A DNA stretch of 54,482 bases, from NCBI GenBank assembly GCA_045596905.1, contig JAZODG010000045.1:1-54482 (forward strand), written 5' to 3'. This DNA comes from RGIG1681 sp045596905. GTDB lineage: Bacteria; Bacillota; Clostridia; Christensenellales; UBA1242. Below are positions 42,899 to 50,692 of this stretch, piece after piece. How positions within the stretch are numbered: the stretch's first letter is position 1; every line of letters begins with the position of its first letter. Below the pieces are notes generated by a model. The model saw only the letters and a program-made list of their open reading frames with translations. It had not been told where the DNA came from and made no database searches. The translations under genes and the position numbers were made by a program.

Positions 42899-44302
42899 AT
42901 GGAAAACTTAAGTGAAAAATTACCAAATGAATATAAAGACCAAATGCAAAGTCTTTTAAAAGGCGATTTTGATAAGTATTTGAACGCGCTTAACCAAAAT
43001 CCTGTTCGTGGGGTTAGGATAAACACAAAAAGAATCGCAGTAAAAGATTTTTTAGCTAGCAGTGAAATTGGTCAAAACGCAACTGAGATAGGCTATGCAG
43101 ATGACGGATTCGTTTTTGATGATGAAGAAAAGTGGGGAAACTCTGTTGAACACTTAACTGGTCAAATTTATTTTCAAGAACCATCAAGCATGGTGCCTGT
43201 TTGCGCAAGTGGTATTGAGAAAGAAACCAGACCACTCAAAGTTCTTGACTTGTGTGCTGCACCCGGTGGAAAGACTGGACAGATTGCCAGCAGAATATCA
43301 GATGACAGCATTGTGTTTTCAAATGAAATCATCAGAGCAAGAGCTGAGATTTTGCAGTCTAACGTTGAACGTTTGGGGTTAAAAAATGTTGTTGTGCTCA
43401 ATGAAGAACCAAAGAACTTGTTGAAGTTTGCAGGTTTTTTTGATTATGTTTTTGTTGATGCCCCATGTTCTGGCGAAGGAATGTTTAGAAAAAACCCTGA
43501 AACAATTGATGAATGGTCAGTTGCAAATGTTTTGCACTGTGCTGAAAGACAAAGAGAAATTTTGGCTATTGCAGAAAAGCTTGTCTGTGAAGGTGGAAAG
43601 CTTGTTTATTCAACTTGCACATTCAATGAAAAAGAAGATGAAGAAGTTGTTGACTGGTTTTTAGATGAGTTTAACTATAAGCTTGTTGACGTTTCTGATG
43701 AAATAAAAAAATCAACAATATCATCAAATATTGCTCATGATAACAAAGATTTTGCAAGAAAGTTTTTGCCTTATTCAGGAAAGGGAGAAGGTCAGTTTGT
43801 TGCTGTTTTTGAAAATCTTGATGAATATAGAAAAACAAGCTTGTTTTCAAAAAAACATTATAGAAGTATTTCACAAATAGGACAGAGTGAAAATAGACTT
43901 TTTAAGGAGTTTAGCTCATCAAGTTTGAATGTAGAGTTTAGTTGGAGAGAACTTTATAGGGTTGGTGACGCAATATATCTTGCTCCAAAAATGTTTGACA
44001 CAGAAATGCAAACAGCTCTTGAAGACCTTAAGTTCTTGTCTGCAGGAGTGAAGCTTGGCATGATTGAAAAAGGTAGGTTTGAACCAAGCCACACAATATT
44101 TATGTCAATACCAGAACTATTTAAGCATAAAATTGAACTATCAAAAGAAGACCTTAAGAAATATATGCATGGCGAAGAACTTATGTCAGATATTAAAGAT
44201 AAGGCATACGGGGTTATCACAGCCAATGGTTTTGCTGTTGGTGGTGTTAAAATTACTCAAGGCAAGCTTAAAAATTTATATCCAAGGGGGCTAAGAATCT
44301 AA
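42899..44302 (+). CDS. RsmF-like rRNA m5C methyltransferase (NOL1/NOP2/Sun family)
   Basis: 467 residues. SAM-binding motif VLDLCAAPGGKTGQIA, acidic VFSNEIIRARAE, motif IV FVDAPCSGEGMFRK and motif VI VYSTCTFNEKEDE; the two catalytic cysteines (PCS and TCT) are both present. The C-terminal ~170 residues form the RsmF-type accessory region with PUA-like fold. Members methylate C5 of cytosine in 16S rRNA or tRNA. The ATG at 42899 lies 6 nt after a TATATT box and lacks a Shine-Dalgarno. Its TAA overlaps the ATG of the SDR gene (TAATG). Confidence 0.88.
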   Translation: MENLSEKLPNEYKDQMQSLLKGDFDKYLNALNQNPVRGVRINTKRIAVKDFLASSEIGQNATEIGYADDGFVFDDEEKWGNSVEHLTGQIYFQEPSSMVPVCASGIEKETRPLKVLDLCAAPGGKTGQIASRISDDSIVFSNEIIRARAEILQSNVERLGLKNVVVLNEEPKNLLKFAGFFDYVFVDAPCSGEGMFRKNPETIDEWSVANVLHCAERQREILAIAEKLVCEGGKLVYSTCTFNEKEDEEVVDWFLDEFNYKLVDVSDEIKKSTISSNIAHDNKDFARKFLPYSGKGEGQFVAVFENLDEYRKTSLFSKKHYRSISQIGQSENRLFKEFSSSSLNVEFSWRELYRVGDAIYLAPKMFDTEMQTALEDLKFLSAGVKLGMIEKGRFEPSHTIFMSIPELFKHKIELSKEDLKKYMHGEELMSDIKDKAYGVITANGFAVGGVKITQGKLKNLYPRGLRI

Positions 44303-45099
44303 TGAACTATACACTCATAACAGGTGCTTGTGGTGGGCTTGGAAAGGCTTTTGTTAAGATTTTAGCAGAGAATAAAGAAAATCTCATTTTGACAGGCACT
44401 AGCGAAAAGAAACTTCAGTCTCTTATTGAAGACAATAAAACTTTATTTGAAGGCTTGAGCGTTAAAACAGCTGTGTGTAATCTTTCAAAAAAGGAAGACA
44501 GAGAATCACTTATAAAAATGCTTGAAAACGAAGAAATGGTTGTAAATAAACTTATCAATAATGCTGGTGTGATTATTGAAGGTGATTTGCTCAGATTTTC
44601 AGATGAACAAATTGCAAATGCGATTGAAGTTAACTGTATTGGAACGCTTGACTTAACAAAAAAGATAATTGAAAGAAGAGATGAATCGCAAAAACTTGAA
44701 GTCTTGACGGTTGCAAGTCAAGCAGCATTCCAGCCAATTCCACATATGGCAGTTTATGCAGCAACAAAATCATTTTTAACTTCAATGATGACGGCTCTTG
44801 CAGTTGAATTTAAAGACAAAAATGTTGTTATCACAACCACTTGTCCAAGTGGCATGGCAACAACAAAAGAAATGACTGAATCGATTGAATCAATGGGCTT
44901 TAAAGGAAAGATTACGACACTTACAACTGAAAAGGTTGCAAAAATCTCACTTAAAGCATTAAGAAAGAAAAAAGCTGTGGTTATACCAGGTGTGGTGAAT
45001 AAGCTTGTTGCGTTTTTCTCAAAATTTTGTTCATATCATGGGCTTGCCAAAACCACTGGAAAAATGTGGAAAAAGTCTCAAAAGAAAAGAAATTTTTGA
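44302..45099 (+). CDS. SDR-family oxidoreductase (YqjQ/DltE-like)
   Basis: 265 residues. Cofactor motif TGACGGLGKAF, NNAGV, catalytic VASQAAFQ and YAATKSF (Tyr/Lys). C-terminal extension beyond the Rossmann core (VVIPGVVNKLVAFFSKF) matches the longer YqjQ/DltE-type SDRs; the hydrophobic tail may touch the membrane. Translationally coupled to the rRNA methyltransferase by a one-base stop/start overlap. Substrate unknown. Confidence 0.82.
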   Translation: MNYTLITGACGGLGKAFVKILAENKENLILTGTSEKKLQSLIEDNKTLFEGLSVKTAVCNLSKKEDRESLIKMLENEEMVVNKLINNAGVIIEGDLLRFSDEQIANAIEVNCIGTLDLTKKIIERRDESQKLEVLTVASQAAFQPIPHMAVYAATKSFLTSMMTALAVEFKDKNVVITTTCPSGMATTKEMTESIESMGFKGKITTLTTEKVAKISLKALRKKKAVVIPGVVNKLVAFFSKFCSYHGLAKTTGKMWKKSQKKRNF

Positions 45100-45129
45100 T
45101 ATGATTTCATAAGTTTTTTTAAAATAGGG

Positions 45130-45157
45130 TTGACAAAAAATGTTATATAATTATAAT
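45130..45157 (+). promoter_or_regulatory. marR promoter, leaderless arrangement
   Basis: TTGACA (45130-45135), 16 bp, perfect TATAAT (45152-45157), then 7 nt to the ATG at 45165 with no Shine-Dalgarno. Confidence 0.7.
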
Positions 45158-45164
45158 AGATGCT

Positions 45165-45626
45165 ATGGAACAGATAAATACACAAGAAAGAAACTTATTT
45201 TCTAAAAACATTGTTGAGCTTAAGCTCATTTCCGACCGTATTGCTGAAGGCAAGGGAGAAGCGGCTGGTATTTTTAGTAATACCTATCAAATCTTGTATA
45301 TCTTGACAAGAAAAGAGAGAGTAACTCCAAAAGAACTCATTGCTGAACTTAATATGGCAAAGAGTAATCTTGCTATCTTAGCAAAAAAGATGATGAAAGA
45401 TGGTCTTATTGAATCTCATAAAGACAAATCAAATAGAAGAGAAATTTTCTATAACATCACTGATGCTGGAAAAGAGATGCTTCAAGACAAGCTTGATAAT
45501 ATTGATACCGTTTGTGAAGGAGACACAAAAAGAGTTACAAATATTATCATTAAGGCTGTTGAAGAACTCAAGAAGTTGGAAAATAAAAATTCTTCACAAA
45601 AGAAAAGAAAAACAAATGCTAAATAG
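45165..45626 (+). CDS. MarR-family transcriptional regulator
   Basis: 153 residues. Winged-helix DNA-binding domain: QILYILTRKERVTPKELIAEL, NMAKSNLAILAKKMMKDGLIE recognition helix, SHKDKSNRREIFYNITDAGK wing with the MarR hallmark. The C-terminus is Lys-rich. It is expressed from a perfect-consensus promoter located right before the ATG. MarR regulators usually control neighbours; candidates are the SDR/methyltransferase unit or the small gene after it. No inducer can be inferred. Confidence 0.88.
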   Translation: MEQINTQERNLFSKNIVELKLISDRIAEGKGEAAGIFSNTYQILYILTRKERVTPKELIAELNMAKSNLAILAKKMMKDGLIESHKDKSNRREIFYNITDAGKEMLQDKLDNIDTVCEGDTKRVTNIIIKAVEELKKLENKNSSQKKRKTNAK

Positions 45627-45672
45627 GCATTTGTTTTTTTATGTTCAAACAGTTTCAATTAAGGGTGTTTGT

Positions 45673-45701
45673 TTGACAATTTGACAAAAATATGGTAGTA
45701 T
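45673..45701 (+). promoter_or_regulatory. Promoter of the small gene at 45729
   Basis: TTGACA (45673-45678), 17 bp, TAGTAT with TGG extended -10 (45696-45701). A second overlapping TTGACA (45681-45686) is spaced 16 bp from TATATA. Confidence 0.65.
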
Positions 45702-45728
45702 TTATATAGTCAAAGGGAGGGCTATATT

Positions 45729-45983
45729 ATGGCTACAAACGTTAAAAATAAAGCAGTCGCAAATGACTATCTAAACAGAATGTTGCAAGACAAGGGCTTC
45801 AGAGAAGACCTTACAACAATTGTTAATAGACAAGAATCTGACACAAAAGATGATTTCTTTCTTCAACTTATTATTATGGATATAAGTGGAAAAACAGGAT
45901 ATCTTTTTGAAGAAGAAGAGTTTAAAGCAGAAATTAGAAACAGACTTGGTCTTGAAAAAAAAGAAGCTGAACCGGGAAACTAA
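45729..45983 (+). CDS. Small acidic protein, weakly Nif11-like
   Basis: 84 residues. Two helical segments: NDYLNRMLQDKGFREDLTTI and DISGKTGYLFEEEEFKAEI. The second has the pattern of the Nif11 domain end (aromatic Gly-Tyr followed by an EEE helix), but the match is loose. No precursor-like Gly-Gly tail is present, so it is unlikely to be a RiPP leader. Excellent AAAGGGAGG ribosome binding site and own terminator. Function unknown. Confidence 0.5.
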   Translation: MATNVKNKAVANDYLNRMLQDKGFREDLTTIVNRQESDTKDDFFLQLIIMDISGKTGYLFEEEEFKAEIRNRLGLEKKEAEPGN

Positions 45984-45990
45984 AACTTAG

Positions 45991-46016
45991 CCACTGCAAA
46001 GGCAGTGGTTTTTTTG
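45991..46016 (+). terminator. Terminator after the small gene
   Basis: CCACTGC pairs with GCAGTGG around AAAG, then seven T residues. Confidence 0.92.
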
Positions 46017-46046
46017 TGCTTAAAATTTATAATTTTTTATAAATGT

Positions 46047-46074
46047 TTGCAATTAGTTAAAAAAGGGTTATAAT
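46047..46074 (+). promoter_or_regulatory. Promoter of the CobW-family gene
   Basis: TTGCAA (46047-46052), 16 bp, perfect TATAAT (46069-46074). AAGGAG precedes the ATG. No Zur-box palindrome was seen. Confidence 0.7.
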
Positions 46075-46096
46075 TAAACACTGTAAGGAGATTTTT

Positions 46097-47383
46097 ATGA
46101 AAAAAGTTATACCAATCACTTTGCTCACAGGTTATCTTGGAGCAGGTAAAACAACATTACTTAATTATGTGTTGAATAATAAAGAAGATTATAAGGTCGC
46201 TGTTATCGTTAACGATATTGGAGAAGTTAATATTGACGCAGACCTTATTGGTGCAGAAAACATTGTCTCTCAAGGTGACGACAGTTTGGTTCCACTTCAA
46301 AATGGTTGCATCTGTTGCACTCTTAAACAAGACCTTATGAAGCAAATTGCAGAGCTTGTGGCATCAAATAAGTTTGATTATATTTTGATTGAAGCGTCTG
46401 GTATTTGTGAGCCTATTCCAATTGTTCAATCAATAACAATGGTTGCTGATGCAAGTGAAGAATACAACCTTCCAAGCATTTGCAGACTTGATAATGTTGT
46501 TTCGGTTGTTGATTGCCTTAGACTTTCAAAAGAGTTTGGTTGTGGCGATGACCTTGTTAAAGAACATATTGAAGATGAAGATATTGAAAACTTAATTATT
46601 CAACAAATTGAGTTTTGCAACAAAATTATTCTTAACAAAATTGACCAAGTGTCAGAAGAAGAAAAGAAAAAGGTTTTGGCAGTAGTCAAAAAACTTCAAC
46701 CAGAAGCTGAAATTTTGGAAGCAGAATTTGGAAAAGTTCCAATCAACAAAATCATGGGCACAAACTCATTTGATTTTGACAAGGCTTGCATGTCAGCTGG
46801 TTGGATGAAGGAAATTGAAAAAGAAGCAGATGAACATGATGACGGACATGATGAACATGACCATCACGACCATGAACATGAAGAGCATGAACACGACCAT
46901 CATCATGATCACGAACATGAAGAGCATGAACATCATCATGACCATGAGCATGAACATGACGGAAAGAAACATTCGCATCATCATCACCATCATCACCATG
47001 GCGAAGGCGAAACTGAAGAATATGGCATTGGTTCATTTGTTTATTACAGAAGAGTTCCATTGGTTCGCTCAAAGTTCCGTCAGTTTGTTGATGCTATGCC
47101 AAAAAGCATTATAAGAACAAAGGGTATTGCTTGGTATTCAAACGATAATGACAATATGTATATCTTTGAACAAGCAGGTCCACAAAAAACTTCATATAAG
47201 GCTGATTTCTGGATTGATGCACTTCCAGATGAACAAAAACACATTTACATCATGCAAAACCCAGATATTATGAAAGACTGGCAAGAAGGCGTGGGGGACA
47301 GAATGGTTAAGCTTGTGTTTATTGGCAAAGATATGAATAAAGAAGAAATATTCAAACAACTTGACGCATGTTTAGATAAATAA
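46097..47383 (+). CDS. CobW/COG0523 metallochaperone GTPase with a large histidine-rich insert
   Basis: 428 residues. G1 TGYLGAGKTTLLNYVL, the metal-binding NGCICCTLKQD (CxCC), switch EASGICEP, and NKID for guanine recognition at LNKIDQVSEEE. Between residues ~248 and 305 lies an insert with 30 histidines in about 58 residues, mixed with Asp and Glu. The C-terminal CobW_C domain (SFVYYRRVPLVRSKFRQF, GDRMVKLVFIGKDM) follows. COG0523 proteins deliver zinc, cobalt or iron to client enzymes; the insert could store or buffer zinc or nickel. No metal-uptake genes are adjacent. Confidence 0.9.
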   Translation: MKKVIPITLLTGYLGAGKTTLLNYVLNNKEDYKVAVIVNDIGEVNIDADLIGAENIVSQGDDSLVPLQNGCICCTLKQDLMKQIAELVASNKFDYILIEASGICEPIPIVQSITMVADASEEYNLPSICRLDNVVSVVDCLRLSKEFGCGDDLVKEHIEDEDIENLIIQQIEFCNKIILNKIDQVSEEEKKKVLAVVKKLQPEAEILEAEFGKVPINKIMGTNSFDFDKACMSAGWMKEIEKEADEHDDGHDEHDHHDHEHEEHEHDHHHDHEHEEHEHHHDHEHEHDGKKHSHHHHHHHHGEGETEEYGIGSFVYYRRVPLVRSKFRQFVDAMPKSIIRTKGIAWYSNDNDNMYIFEQAGPQKTSYKADFWIDALPDEQKHIYIMQNPDIMKDWQEGVGDRMVKLVFIGKDMNKEEIFKQLDACLDK

Positions 47384-47390
47384 CAAAAGA

Positions 47391-47418
47391 AAAACACCAG
47401 AAATTCTGGTGTTTTTTT
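47391..47418. terminator. Bidirectional terminator between the CobW and HD-GYP genes
   Basis: AAACACCAGAA and TTCTGGTGTTT pair around a 1-3 nt loop, with A/T tracts for both convergent genes. Confidence 0.88.
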
Positions 47419-47419
47419 A

Positions 47420-48031
47420 TTACATTGGTTGTGCTTGGTCCTTGAGTGGTTCAAGGAATATTTTTTCAATAACTTTAACGCATTTTTTATCAAGTTCACC
47501 ACGTCTAACAAGATTGTCAAGAATAGCAATAACTTGGTCAGGTGCATATGCTCCTTGATAAGAACGATTCATTGCAAGTGCACTTGTTACGTCTGAAACT
47601 TGCAAGATTCTGTCTAAAATATCAAGCTTTGTTGCGTTCAAGTGTTCAGGATAGCCAGAGCTGTTGAGTCTTTCATGGTGATGAGAAGCAAGTCTAACAA
47701 GGTCTTCATCAAAATATTCTTTCAAAATAGCCCTTGTACCTTCAATATGTCCAACACGAATAAGTTCTCTTTCATAGTCTGTTACGTTTGGTTTGTGTAA
47801 TAATGCTTCATCAACATGAATCTTTCCAATATCGTGAAGCAAACTTGCTGTGTAAAGTTTTGATAACTCTTCTTCTTTAATGCCTAAAGCGTAGGCAAGT
47901 GCAAGCGACTTTTCTGCAACGTCAAGACTATGCAAATAACTCTCTTCAGAATGCAATCTAAGTTTGAGCAAAAGCTCAAAAACAATGCGTCTGTGCTTTT
48001 CTTTTATTAAGTTAGTATTTATCGTTTCCAT
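47420..48031 (-). CDS. HD-GYP-type phosphohydrolase
   Basis: 203 residues. HD motif HSLDVAEKSLALAYALG then LLHDIGKIHVDE, GHIEGTR, HHHERLNSSGYP (GYP motif) and DVTSALAMNR (DxxT). HD-GYP proteins usually hydrolyse cyclic dinucleotides such as c-di-GMP to GMP. This one has no sensor domain. The start at 48031 (METINT) follows an extended TGG-TATAAT -10 (48045-48050) with ~6-nt leader and no Shine-Dalgarno. An in-frame TTG at 48043 abuts the -10 and is rejected. Confidence 0.82.
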   Translation of the reverse strand: METINTNLIKEKHRRIVFELLLKLRLHSEESYLHSLDVAEKSLALAYALGIKEEELSKLYTASLLHDIGKIHVDEALLHKPNVTDYERELIRVGHIEGTRAILKEYFDEDLVRLASHHHERLNSSGYPEHLNATKLDILDRILQVSDVTSALAMNRSYQGAYAPDQVIAILDNLVRRGELDKKCVKVIEKIFLEPLKDQAQPM

Positions 48032-48225
48032 AAGTATAGTCAAGATTATACCATATTTGGGTTCATTTGTACATAGTTTTTGCCAAAATTTTTTGTCTTT
48101 AAGGGGTATGTGAAATTGAAATTTTAATTAATAATCAGTGTGATTTGCGAAAAAATAAGAGAGAAAATAATATGATTATTAAAATGAAACAAAACAAAAA
48201 TTTTTAAAAAAGTTTCAAAAAAGTG

Positions 48226-48254
48226 TTGCAATAATTAAAACTATGTTATATAAT
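48226..48254 (+). promoter_or_regulatory. tRNA-Asn promoter
   Basis: TTGCAA (48226-48231), 17 bp, perfect TATAAT (48249-48254). The leader holds a small perfect hairpin (ATTGTTC/GAACAAT, 48258-48275) before the tRNA. The ~170 bases between here and the HD-GYP promoter are AT-rich with no further feature seen. Confidence 0.8.
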
Positions 48255-48285
48255 ACCATTGTTCGCTTGAACAATAACTAAATAT

Positions 48286-48360
48286 TCCCCAGTAGCTCAG
48301 TGGTGGAGCACTCGACTGTTAATCGATAGGCCGTTGGTTCGAACCCAACCTGGGGAGCCA
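48286..48360 (+). tRNA. tRNA-Asn (anticodon GTT), CCA encoded
   Basis: Acceptor TCCCCAG pairs with CTGGGGA, then G-CCA. D arm GCTCAGTGGTGGAGC, anticodon loop CTGTTAA with GTT, T arm GTTGG-TTCGAAC-CCAAC. The first anticodon-stem pair is a C-T mismatch; the rest pair normally. Confidence 0.95.
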
Positions 48361-48364
48361 AAAT
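48354..48364 (+). repeat. 11-bp direct repeat, left copy (tRNA-Asn 3' end)
   Basis: GGAGCCAAAAT covers the last 7 bases of tRNA-Asn and 4 bases beyond it. An exact second copy is at 49211-49221, on the far side of the NERD gene. Such tRNA-end repeats are typical of site-specific integration. Confidence 0.6.
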
Positions 48365-48365
48365 A

Positions 48366-48397
48366 AAAGTTCGAACCAAAAGGTTTGAACTTTTTTG
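48366..48397 (+). terminator. Terminator between tRNA-Asn and the NERD gene
   Basis: AAAAGTTCGAACC pairs with GGTTTGAACTTTT around AAAA, with a T-tract. It lies inside the segment bracketed by the 11-bp repeats. Confidence 0.85.
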
Positions 48398-48432
48398 CTT
48401 TATTTTTAAATTTATAAAAAAGGGGAATTGTT

Positions 48433-49185
48433 TTGGAGTATTTAATTCCTATAATTTTATTTTTATGTGTAGCTATTGTCTCAATAATCTTATTTAATAA
48501 AGGTTATTATGATAATGAGAAACAGATAAGAGATAGGGGAAAGGAAGGGGAATTTTATGTTAGTCAAGTTTTGGGCGATTCAATAGATGGTGTAAAACAA
48601 ATTTTTAATGATTATAAATTTATATCAAACGGAAAATCAGTTCAGATTGACCATATATTTATTAATAAAAATGGTATTTTCGTTATCGAAACAAAGAACT
48701 ATAAGGGGTCGATATATGGAAATGAAGAACAACAAGAATGGACTCAAGTGTTGGCATATGGAAATGTTCAAAATAAATTTTATAATCCTATAAAACAAAA
48801 TAATTCTCATATTTATAAACTTCAAAAGTTTTTACCTAAAAACATAGATGTTATTTCAATTGTGGTTTTTATTGATGCTGATATTGAAAATGTTGATTCA
48901 AATAATGTTTGCAAATTAGATGAGTTAACAGAAATATTAAATTTTGATTATGGAAGAACCATAACACCAAAACAAATAGATTATGTTGCAAACATTCTAA
49001 GAAGATATCAAAACGATAATATTACAGAAGAAGAGCATATTAAAAATATTCACAAAATGCAAGAAGATATTGAAAACAACATCTGCCCAAGATGTGGAGC
49101 TGGATTGGTAATTAGAAATAGTGATTATGGTGAGTTTTATGGCTGCTCAAATTATCCAAAATGCAAATTTAAGAAAAAGGCATAA
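48433..49185 (+). CDS. NERD-domain protein with C-terminal zinc ribbon
   Basis: 250 residues. One N-terminal membrane helix (EYLIPIILFLCVAIVSIILF), then a NERD nuclease-related domain (RDRGKEGEFYVSQVLG, VQIDHIFINKNGIFVIETKNY with the D and E-x-K core, GSIYGNEEQQEW). The C-terminus has a topoisomerase-type zinc ribbon: CPRCGAGLVIRNSDYGEFYGC, then C..C at CSNYPKCKF. The D, E and K residues suggest an active restriction-like nuclease fold. The start is TTG at 48433, with AAAGGGG upstream; no ATG fits. Monocistronic. It lies between direct repeats of the tRNA 3' end, so probably an acquired defence-type islet. Confidence 0.82.
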   Translation: MEYLIPIILFLCVAIVSIILFNKGYYDNEKQIRDRGKEGEFYVSQVLGDSIDGVKQIFNDYKFISNGKSVQIDHIFINKNGIFVIETKNYKGSIYGNEEQQEWTQVLAYGNVQNKFYNPIKQNNSHIYKLQKFLPKNIDVISIVVFIDADIENVDSNNVCKLDELTEILNFDYGRTITPKQIDYVANILRRYQNDNITEEEHIKNIHKMQEDIENNICPRCGAGLVIRNSDYGEFYGCSNYPKCKFKKKA

Positions 49186-49210
49186 TAGTACATATTTACA
49201 CTTATGTTAT

Positions 49211-49221
49211 GGAGCCAAAAT
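49211..49221 (+). repeat. 11-bp direct repeat, right copy
   Basis: Exact copy of 48354-48364 (GGAGCCAAAAT). It is followed at once by a hairpin terminator (49222-49248), as would be expected right after a tRNA gene. This suggests that the DNA between the repeats was inserted between the tRNA and its original terminator. Confidence 0.6.
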
Positions 49222-49248
49222 GGAAGACTGTAAGGTCTTCCTTTTTTG
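49222..49248 (+). terminator. Terminator after the right repeat, possibly the original tRNA terminator
   Basis: GGAAGAC pairs with GTCTTCC, then six T residues. Confidence 0.85.
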
Positions 49249-49315
49249 TTGACAAAAATCGCGTGAGACATTTATAATAAAAATGTAACAAAAAAAAAGG
49301 AAGGTGTTAGGCATA

Positions 49316-49933
49316 ATGGAAACACTCGTACTATGTTTAATTATCACGGGAATAATTCTTTTAAAAAGAATGATTTCAAAAATTAAGTTCTTCAAGAAAA
49401 GAAAGAAGGTCAATAAACTTTTAGAACAAAAAGTTGCTGCAGAAAATTTTAAGGCAACAAAAACACTTTATGTTTCAGATTGGAGAACTATAAACTCACC
49501 AAATGAACAAAAACAACAAATTCTTGTTGATTCAAAGAATAAAAAGCTTTTATTGACAGATTATGTAAAACAAAAGTTTTATGTTTTCAATTTTTCAGAT
49601 GTTATTGGCTGTGAAATTTTTGAAACAAGTTCAATTTCAGGCAAAAGAAAAAATATGGATAACTGGTGCAACTCATTGAAGTTGATTATCAAGATTAAAG
49701 ATATGGATTTGCCACAAGTTGCTTATGAAATTGTTTCTAAGAGAAAGGTGGATAAAGAAAGCCATTTGTATGAAGCACTCAGAAACTCAACTCAAGAAAT
49801 AAAGTCGTTTTTTGATGTAATCAATTCAGAAGCAGCACCAAAAAGCAAGAAGTTTGTTTATTGCATGTATTGTGGTGCTAAAAACCATGCTGAATCACTC
49901 AAGTGTGAATCATGTGGTGGTGATTTGAAATAA
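49316..49933 (+). CDS. Membrane-anchored zinc-ribbon protein of unknown function
   Basis: 205 residues from the ATG at 49316; a GTG at 49304 is an alternative, with AAGGAAGG overlapping both. An N-terminal membrane helix (TLVLCLIITGIILL) is followed by a strongly basic stretch. A beta-rich domain comes next (ILVDSKNKKLLLTDY, FNFSDVIGCEIFE), resembling PH-like folds. The C-terminus is a CxxC-x10-CxxC zinc ribbon: CMYCGAKNHAESLKCESCGG. No enzymatic motif. Monocistronic. Confidence 0.6.
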   Translation: METLVLCLIITGIILLKRMISKIKFFKKRKKVNKLLEQKVAAENFKATKTLYVSDWRTINSPNEQKQQILVDSKNKKLLLTDYVKQKFYVFNFSDVIGCEIFETSSISGKRKNMDNWCNSLKLIIKIKDMDLPQVAYEIVSKRKVDKESHLYEALRNSTQEIKSFFDVINSEAAPKSKKFVYCMYCGAKNHAESLKCESCGGDLK

Positions 49934-49984
49934 GCAAACAATAGTGAGAAGGTTCACATATTATGTTATTGTAACAAGAACTTA

Positions 49985-50014
49985 AAGAAGAAGTCTCAGA
50001 CTTCTTCTTTTTAT
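49985..50014 (+). terminator. Terminator after the zinc-ribbon gene
   Basis: AAGAAGAAGTCT pairs with AGACTTCTTCTT around a short loop with T-tract. Confidence 0.88.
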
Positions 50015-50072
50015 ATTCTGGAGCGAAAGTTTGTTTATTGACTTTTAAAAAAAGAGATGCTATGCTGGAAAT

Positions 50073-50663
50073 ATGAAACTTGATTTGATTAATAAGCGTT
50101 ATTATAACAAAGACGGAACAATGAACTATGAAAAGGCAAGCAGACATTTTGGTTTATCTAAAAGCGATTTACAGTTTTTTTATAAGGGACACTTTAGTCT
50201 TATTGACACGCCAACACTTATGACTGGCGTGCTTGTGGGGTATAGGCCAACGTCAAATAATCCTATGTTTCATTCTCCATGGAGAATGCAGACATGCTAT
50301 CATTCAAATGAAGACCTAAGCAGAATTTATGGGATTGTTACAGGGTCAAGTTATCCAGCATGGTCAACATATGATTATTTTATAATGGACAGCTCAGGAA
50401 AGATGCTCTACAAAAATTTTAAAATAGAGCAAACGGTAGATGAAAATGGTGTGATTCATTTGGTTTCACCAGAGCATGGATTAGATAATGTTGTTTATCC
50501 AGCCGAAAGAAGAAAGTATGGATATAAATGTTATTATTGTTATGGTAAGGACATGAAAGGTTTGAACGACCAAATAAAATATATTGCAAATGCTAAAGTT
50601 ATCAAAACTCCAAAATATTTCAAAAAAGGTTTTGTCAAAACAGAAAACTTAGAAAAAATATAA
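50073..50663 (+). CDS. Protein of unknown function
   Basis: 196 residues, no family recognised. Soluble, basic and rich in Tyr (more than 20 Tyr). An N-terminal MKLDLINKRYYNKDGTMNYEKAS segment leads into a beta-rich middle (LVGYRPTSNNPMFHSPWRMQTCY). The C-terminal third has CYYCYGKDMKG and a Lys-rich end. The ATG lacks a clear Shine-Dalgarno. It ends at the base before the Nudix reading frame, so the two genes are likely co-transcribed. Confidence 0.5.
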   Translation: MKLDLINKRYYNKDGTMNYEKASRHFGLSKSDLQFFYKGHFSLIDTPTLMTGVLVGYRPTSNNPMFHSPWRMQTCYHSNEDLSRIYGIVTGSSYPAWSTYDYFIMDSSGKMLYKNFKIEQTVDENGVIHLVSPEHGLDNVVYPAERRKYGYKCYYCYGKDMKGLNDQIKYIANAKVIKTPKYFKKGFVKTENLEKI

Positions 50664-50692
50664 TGGTAACTTTTTGGTGGAGGAAGTATTTT

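Noticed and set aside
46016..46096. Zur operator before the CobW gene
   Set aside because: No TCGTAAT-type palindrome found.
46839..47011. Possible tandem DNA repeat
   Set aside because: The repetition follows the His/Glu/Asp codon pattern of the protein; no fixed repeat unit at the DNA level.
46752..47072. His/Asp/Val-rich frames antisense to the CobW insert
   Set aside because: They reflect the repetitive CAT/GAT/GAA codons of the histidine-rich insert read on the other strand.
48366..48397. GTTCGAACC in the hairpin resembling the tRNA T-arm as part of the attachment site
   Set aside because: The match is short, palindromic and explained by the terminator stem; only the GGAGCCAAAAT repeat was kept.
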